Below, piece by piece: positions 15,246 to 17,942 of a stretch of 17,942 nucleotides of DNA (the stretch's first letter is position 1; each line of letters opens with the position of its first letter). The DNA lies in NCBI GenBank assembly GCA_937974135.1, contig CALJIH010000039.1, forward strand, positions 1 through 17,942, in the 5' to 3' direction. Under the pieces are notes generated by a model, which saw only the letters and a program-made list of their open reading frames with translations, ran no database searches and was not told the DNA's origin. The stretch is from an uncultured Cocleimonas sp. GTDB taxonomy: Bacteria; Pseudomonadota; Gammaproteobacteria; Thiotrichales; Thiotrichaceae. A program made the translations under genes and the position numbers.

Positions 15246-15285
15246 TGCTGAGCTTCTCGAAGAATTGATGCTGAGCTTGTCGAAG
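15246..15285 (+). repeat. two tandem 17-nt direct repeats of the TGCTGAGCTTsTCGAAG type
   Basis: TGCTGAGCTTCTCGAAG (15246-15262) and TGCTGAGCTTGTCGAAG (15269-15285) differ at one base and are spaced 23 nt apart start to start. From memory, CTTCGACAAGCTCAGC-type sequences occur as intergenic repeats in many environmental bacterial genomes. The second unit runs directly into copy 4 of the C-rich motif. The pair lies 19 nt after the PFK stop. Confidence 0.85.
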
Positions 15286-15286
15286 T

Positions 15287-15304
15287 ACACCCCCCTACTT
15301 TTGG
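15287..15304 (+). repeat. copy 4 of the ACACCCCCCTACTTTT motif, downstream of phosphofructokinase
   Basis: ACACCCCCCTACTTTTGG matches the core of copies 1-3 and agrees with copy 3 at all 18 positions. Its 5' flank differs (GAAGT instead of AAAAG) because it abuts the GAGCTT repeat. It lies between the convergent PFK and the small membrane protein gene; no clear hairpin terminator is seen. Confidence 0.9.
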
Positions 15305-15341
15305 TGGGTTTCTCTAGACTAGAATAAATTAACTTAAGGCT

Positions 15342-15665
15342 TTAACTTAGATACTTACGAAGGTTTGCTTCTTTAATGGTATTTTCAAAGGCTTTGTAAG
15401 CTTCAAAATCCACACCGCTAAGTCCTGGTATATCTTCTTGGGTTAAGGTTTCGATTTTTTCTTCAGACTGCTTGAGTTGTAGTTTCAATCGAGCATTTTC
15501 TTTTACAGACTCTGCAAGATATCCTTTAACTGCATCAAGATCTCGATTAGATGCTTCTTCTGCATCATTGTTACCATAAAAGATATGGAGCCACCAACCT
15601 ATCACTGCGCCTGCTAAAACCGCGATGGTACTTAAAATTGATATTTGCAGTAAAAAATTGGTCAT
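15342..15665 (-). CDS. small single-pass membrane protein with coiled coil, unknown function
   Basis: I do not recognise the family. The 107-residue protein has an N-terminal transmembrane segment (about 5-29, ending WWLHIFYG), a charged heptad-like region predicted to be coiled coil (about 41-76), and a short C-terminal tail IPGLSGVDFEAYKAFENTIKEANLRKYLS. The layout recalls YhcB/ZapG-type (DUF1043) proteins, but I see no real sequence match. AAGGAAGAG ahead of the ATG at 15665 is a good ribosome site, supporting a real gene. It is convergent with PFK and has a dyad upstream (15703-15734). Confidence 0.75.
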   Translation of the reverse strand: MTNFLLQISILSTIAVLAGAVIGWWLHIFYGNNDAEEASNRDLDAVKGYLAESVKENARLKLQLKQSEEKIETLTQEDIPGLSGVDFEAYKAFENTIKEANLRKYLS

Positions 15666-15702
15666 GACTCTTCCTTGAAACTTAAAATGGAATGTACTTT
15701 AT

Positions 15703-15734
15703 GTAATTGATCACAATCCTTGTCGCTCAATTAC
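15703..15734. promoter_or_regulatory. 8-bp inverted repeat upstream of the small membrane protein gene
   Basis: GTAATTGA (15703-15710) and TCAATTAC (15727-15734) are perfect inverted arms separated by 16 nt, 38 nt upstream of the ATG at 15665. It could be an operator or a leader hairpin. The remaining 222-nt gap (15666-15887) shows nothing else I can name. Confidence 0.35.
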
Positions 15735-15887
15735 TGTTACATATAGTTAACGGTGTAAGACTTAATATACCTATAGTGTAGCAATGAAATCATAAAAATG
15801 AATCTCAGCTCATCTGCTTTAGCGGTATGCCTATCAGTGATTCTGTACTAATTTTATTCAATTGCATGATTTTTGAACAAATCCTAA

Positions 15888-16217
15888 TTATTGGACTTTA
15901 TTTATTTCAGGCTTAATCAATAATTTACTCTGCAAGTGATTAACCCCCGTAATTTTTTGAATATCAGCCTCTATCTTTTTTGCTTCTTTTAAATTTGGCG
16001 TAATGCCTTTTAATACGACATCCCTGCCATTCACATCTATTGCCGCATTGAAAATATGATGAGAATAAAGAGTCGTAATAATTTTATTTTTTAAATCTGA
16101 CTCTAGACCTGGTCTAAAAAAATAATTTGAAACCATTACCAAAGTAGAAATAATCAAAAGCGTGATTAAAAAAAGGAGCATAAATGGACTTTTTGATTTT
16201 GTTTGTGGCTTCAACAT
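15888..16217 (-). CDS. membrane-anchored single BON-domain protein
   Basis: A 109-residue protein with a basic N-terminus, one transmembrane segment (about 11-32) and a BON-like domain (about 38-101). The domain carries the family pattern GRDVVLKGITPNLKEAKKIEADIQKITGVNHLQSKL, with the strand-turn glycines G64 and G71 and the G91-V92 pair. BON domains usually bind membranes or periplasmic polymers, often in stress-protection proteins such as OsmY. Here the domain would face the periplasm from an inner-membrane anchor. A single BON with a non-cleaved anchor is less common than the two-BON secreted form. The ribosome site is weak. A 6-bp dyad precedes the start. Confidence 0.72.
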   Translation of the reverse strand: MLKPQTKSKSPFMLLFLITLLIISTLVMVSNYFFRPGLESDLKNKIITTLYSHHIFNAAIDVNGRDVVLKGITPNLKEAKKIEADIQKITGVNHLQSKLLIKPEINKVQ

Positions 16218-16226
16218 CTTTAAAAA

Positions 16227-16247
16227 CTGCTAGTACATGAGTAGCAG
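16227..16247. promoter_or_regulatory. hairpin just upstream of the BON gene start
   Basis: CTGCTA (16227-16232) and TAGCAG (16242-16247) form 6-bp arms around a 9-nt loop, 9 nt before the ATG. It could affect translation or be an operator. Position is the only support. Confidence 0.3.
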
Positions 16248-16344
16248 AGAATTTAACAATAACTAAATAAAAGGTTCGACCAAAGAAGACAACAGGAACA
16301 AGAACAGTGATTAAAGGATAGGTGTTTTTTTCAGTGATGAATAT

Positions 16345-17226
16345 TTAAACATTTAGCCACTGATTAGTTGATTCAGGAGATAAGTTTAACTGATAACACA
16401 ACGCGCTTAACTTTTCTGTGTTACTAGGTTTAACCTTAAAATCAATTCCAATTGCTTCTTCAAGGTCACAAACAATTTCTGCCAATTGACGTGATAATTC
16501 AATCTGTTTTTGATGCTCTGAAATTAATTGCTGAATTCGCACCGCTCCACGGATTTGCATATTTGAAATCTCGTCAATTCTTAAAAAAAGCTGTTCTAAG
16601 TTATCAAACTTTCGTAGTAGTTTGGCGGCAGTCGACATTCCTATGCCTGGCACACCCGGAATATTGTCTGATTTATCGCCAGCAATAGCTAACTGATCAG
16701 CAATTTGATCTGGTCTCACACCGAAACGTTTCGTGATTTTTTTAGCATCAAACTTTTCTCCACGTAAATACTCCCACCAATAATCGCCATCATTGATTAA
16801 CTGAGCTAAATCTTTATCCGCAGTAATGATGTTTACTGAATATGATTTTTGCTGAAGACTTTTTGACCAAGTGCCGATTAAATCATCAGCTTCATATCGA
16901 GAACTTGCTTGTTGATGAATACCTAATGCCTGAATAAATTCACGACACAATTGAAACTGGTATTTGAGCGACTCTGGAGCTGGAGGCCGATTCGCTTTGT
17001 AATCGGGGTAAATATCTCTTCGATGAGACGTTTCTAGGCTTTCATCAAACCCAAATGCAATGCACTCAGGTTTTTCTGCATTTAGTAACTGAAATACGAA
17101 ATCTAAAAAACCCAAAACTGCATTAATTGATCTCCCATGCACGTCTTCTTGCTCAGGATAAGTATACCAAGCCTTGAACACATAGATGCTTGAATCGATT
17201 AGCCAAGCTGTATTTTTTTCTTTCAT
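16345..17226 (-). CDS. stand-alone 5'-3' exonuclease (flap-endonuclease family, PolA N-domain/ExoIX-like)
   Basis: Metal-dependent 5' nuclease of the FEN superfamily, as found at the N-terminus of DNA polymerase I but here without a polymerase. The conserved acidic residues are visible in order: D11 (AWLIDSS), D61 (FGFDES), E112/D114/D115 (YEADDLIGT), D137/D139 (TADKDLAQL), and D184/D187 (GDKSDNIPG). The arch motif YPDYKANR (73-80) with K77 and the helix-hairpin-helix GVPGIGMSTAAKLL (191-204) are intact. At 293 aa it is close to the PolA 5'-nuclease domain and slightly longer than E. coli ExoIX/Xni (about 251). Likely acts in RNA primer or flap removal. No clear Shine-Dalgarno precedes the ATG at 17226. 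Confidence 0.92.
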   Translation of the reverse strand: MKEKNTAWLIDSSIYVFKAWYTYPEQEDVHGRSINAVLGFLDFVFQLLNAEKPECIAFGFDESLETSHRRDIYPDYKANRPPAPESLKYQFQLCREFIQALGIHQQASSRYEADDLIGTWSKSLQQKSYSVNIITADKDLAQLINDGDYWWEYLRGEKFDAKKITKRFGVRPDQIADQLAIAGDKSDNIPGVPGIGMSTAAKLLRKFDNLEQLFLRIDEISNMQIRGAVRIQQLISEHQKQIELSRQLAEIVCDLEEAIGIDFKVKPSNTEKLSALCYQLNLSPESTNQWLNV

Positions 17227-17287
17227 TAACAGTAGCTTAACTGATTATTAAAAGTCATTAACGGTCTATCCACTAGTCTGAGAATTA

Positions 17288-17316
17288 TTGTTACAGCAAT
17301 TGATAATAGCTATTAT
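17288..17316 (+). promoter_or_regulatory. sigma-70-type promoter of the right-edge gene
   Basis: TTGTTA (17288-17293) and TATTAT (17311-17316) are separated by exactly 17 nt, 43 nt upstream of the ATG at 17359. Both hexamers are close to consensus. It lies between divergently transcribed genes. Confidence 0.5.
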
Positions 17317-17358
17317 TACCTTGTTAAAAATAAAAACAAAAATATATAGGCAAACCCC

Positions 17359-17942
17359 ATGAATAAAGCAATCCCCCTTGCGCTTTTATGTACCGCAGCT
17401 ATTGTAACAACACTTGTAATGAGTGGTGGGAATAATACTGCTTCAGCGAGTACTGAAAAACCACATTTGACGTCTTTTTTATCTTTACATAATCAGTTTT
17501 GTGAAAAGAAATATGATGATCAAGAAACCCTAAAAAAGACTCTAGAAGTAGCCCCAGAGCTATCATTGGCTAAAGACTTTAACGGAGTTTATGAAGTACT
17601 TAAGCATGGCGTCAGTTATGCAGTTTCACCAGAAGAAGATGGTTGCACAACGGATGTAATGATCCAAACTCCAGAAAAAAAGGAATTATTTAGCTTTGAA
17701 GATATTAATAAAGCCTTAATCAGCCTAGGTTACGTTGAAACTGGTGAGCCAGTATCACGCAAAGATATTGGTACGGATCAAACTGAACTCACTATAATCG
17801 AGAAGAAATATATTTCTCCTAAAGGTGAAATCACTGTATTGGATTATCCTTTAGAAAAGAAAGATAAGTATTATATGACTTTGTTTGCTGAAAAATTCTC
17901 AGCGGCTAAACAAGAAAAGAAAGAAAAAGTTATTGAGACGCT
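17359..17942 (+). CDS. exported protein of unknown function (runs off the right edge)
   Basis: An ATG at 17359 opens a frame of at least 194 codons without a stop before the window ends. A signal peptide is evident (MNKAIPLALLCTAAIVTTLVMSGG, with a likely cleavage site around TASAS near residue 30). The mature part is hydrophilic and rich in Lys/Glu. It begins HLTSFLSLHNQFCEKKYDDQETLKKTLE, with two cysteines (C48 and C96) that could form a disulfide. No lipobox is convincing. I do not recognise the family and see no catalytic motif. A weak AGG ribosome site and a good promoter (17288-17316) support the start. Confidence 0.75.
   Translation, partial: MNKAIPLALLCTAAIVTTLVMSGGNNTASASTEKPHLTSFLSLHNQFCEKKYDDQETLKKTLEVAPELSLAKDFNGVYEVLKHGVSYAVSPEEDGCTTDVMIQTPEKKELFSFEDINKALISLGYVETGEPVSRKDIGTDQTELTIIEKKYISPKGEITVLDYPLEKKDKYYMTLFAEKFSAAKQEKKEKVIET

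Overview
This AT-rich window (17,942 nt) looks like chromosome from a sulfur-oxidising gammaproteobacterium. Two things support this. The order argH / algZ-algR / hemC-hemD-hemX-hemY is the arrangement known from Pseudomonas and relatives. A soxXYZA thiosulfate-oxidation cluster and a pyrophosphate-type phosphofructokinase lie nearby. A Thiotrichales-like organism would fit, but the sequence alone does not settle the genus.

Layout. 2-388 (+) is the 3' end of an unidentified gene. 402-526 is a 23-nt perfect inverted repeat between convergent genes. argH (-) is divergent from algZ-algR (+), a membrane histidine kinase and LytTR response regulator pair. A perfectly palindromic bidirectional terminator (4023-4042) separates algR from a periplasmic SoxW-like thioredoxin (-). 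hemC-hemD-hemX-hemY (+) follow as a tight operon, convergent with a Pcm-like methyltransferase (-). Next are soxX-soxY-soxZ-soxA (all -, transcribed in that order), ending in a clear terminator at 9495-9518. A BepA-like M48 metalloprotease (-) is divergent from a rhodanese (+). A PPi-type phosphofructokinase (+) comes next, then a small membrane coiled-coil protein (-), a membrane-anchored BON protein (-) and a stand-alone 5'-3' exonuclease (-). Last is an exported protein of unknown function (+) that runs off the right edge.

How the genes fit together. SoxXA loads thiosulfate onto the SoxYZ carrier, and the SoxW-like thioredoxin could keep periplasmic Sox thiols reduced. The hem operon makes the tetrapyrrole precursor needed for the c-type cytochromes SoxX and SoxA. 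The rhodanese is another possible sulfur-handling protein. soxB and soxCD are not in this window.

The most unusual signal is a short dispersed repeat with a 16-nt core, ACACCCCCCTACTTTT. It occurs four times, each time downstream of a stop codon and in sense orientation to the gene just ended (partial gene, argH, rhodanese, PFK). This pattern suggests a 3'-UTR or transcript-end element, or a mobile-element end that settles there. No intergenic stretch exceeds about 225 nt. I saw no tRNA, rRNA, CRISPR array or intact insertion sequence.
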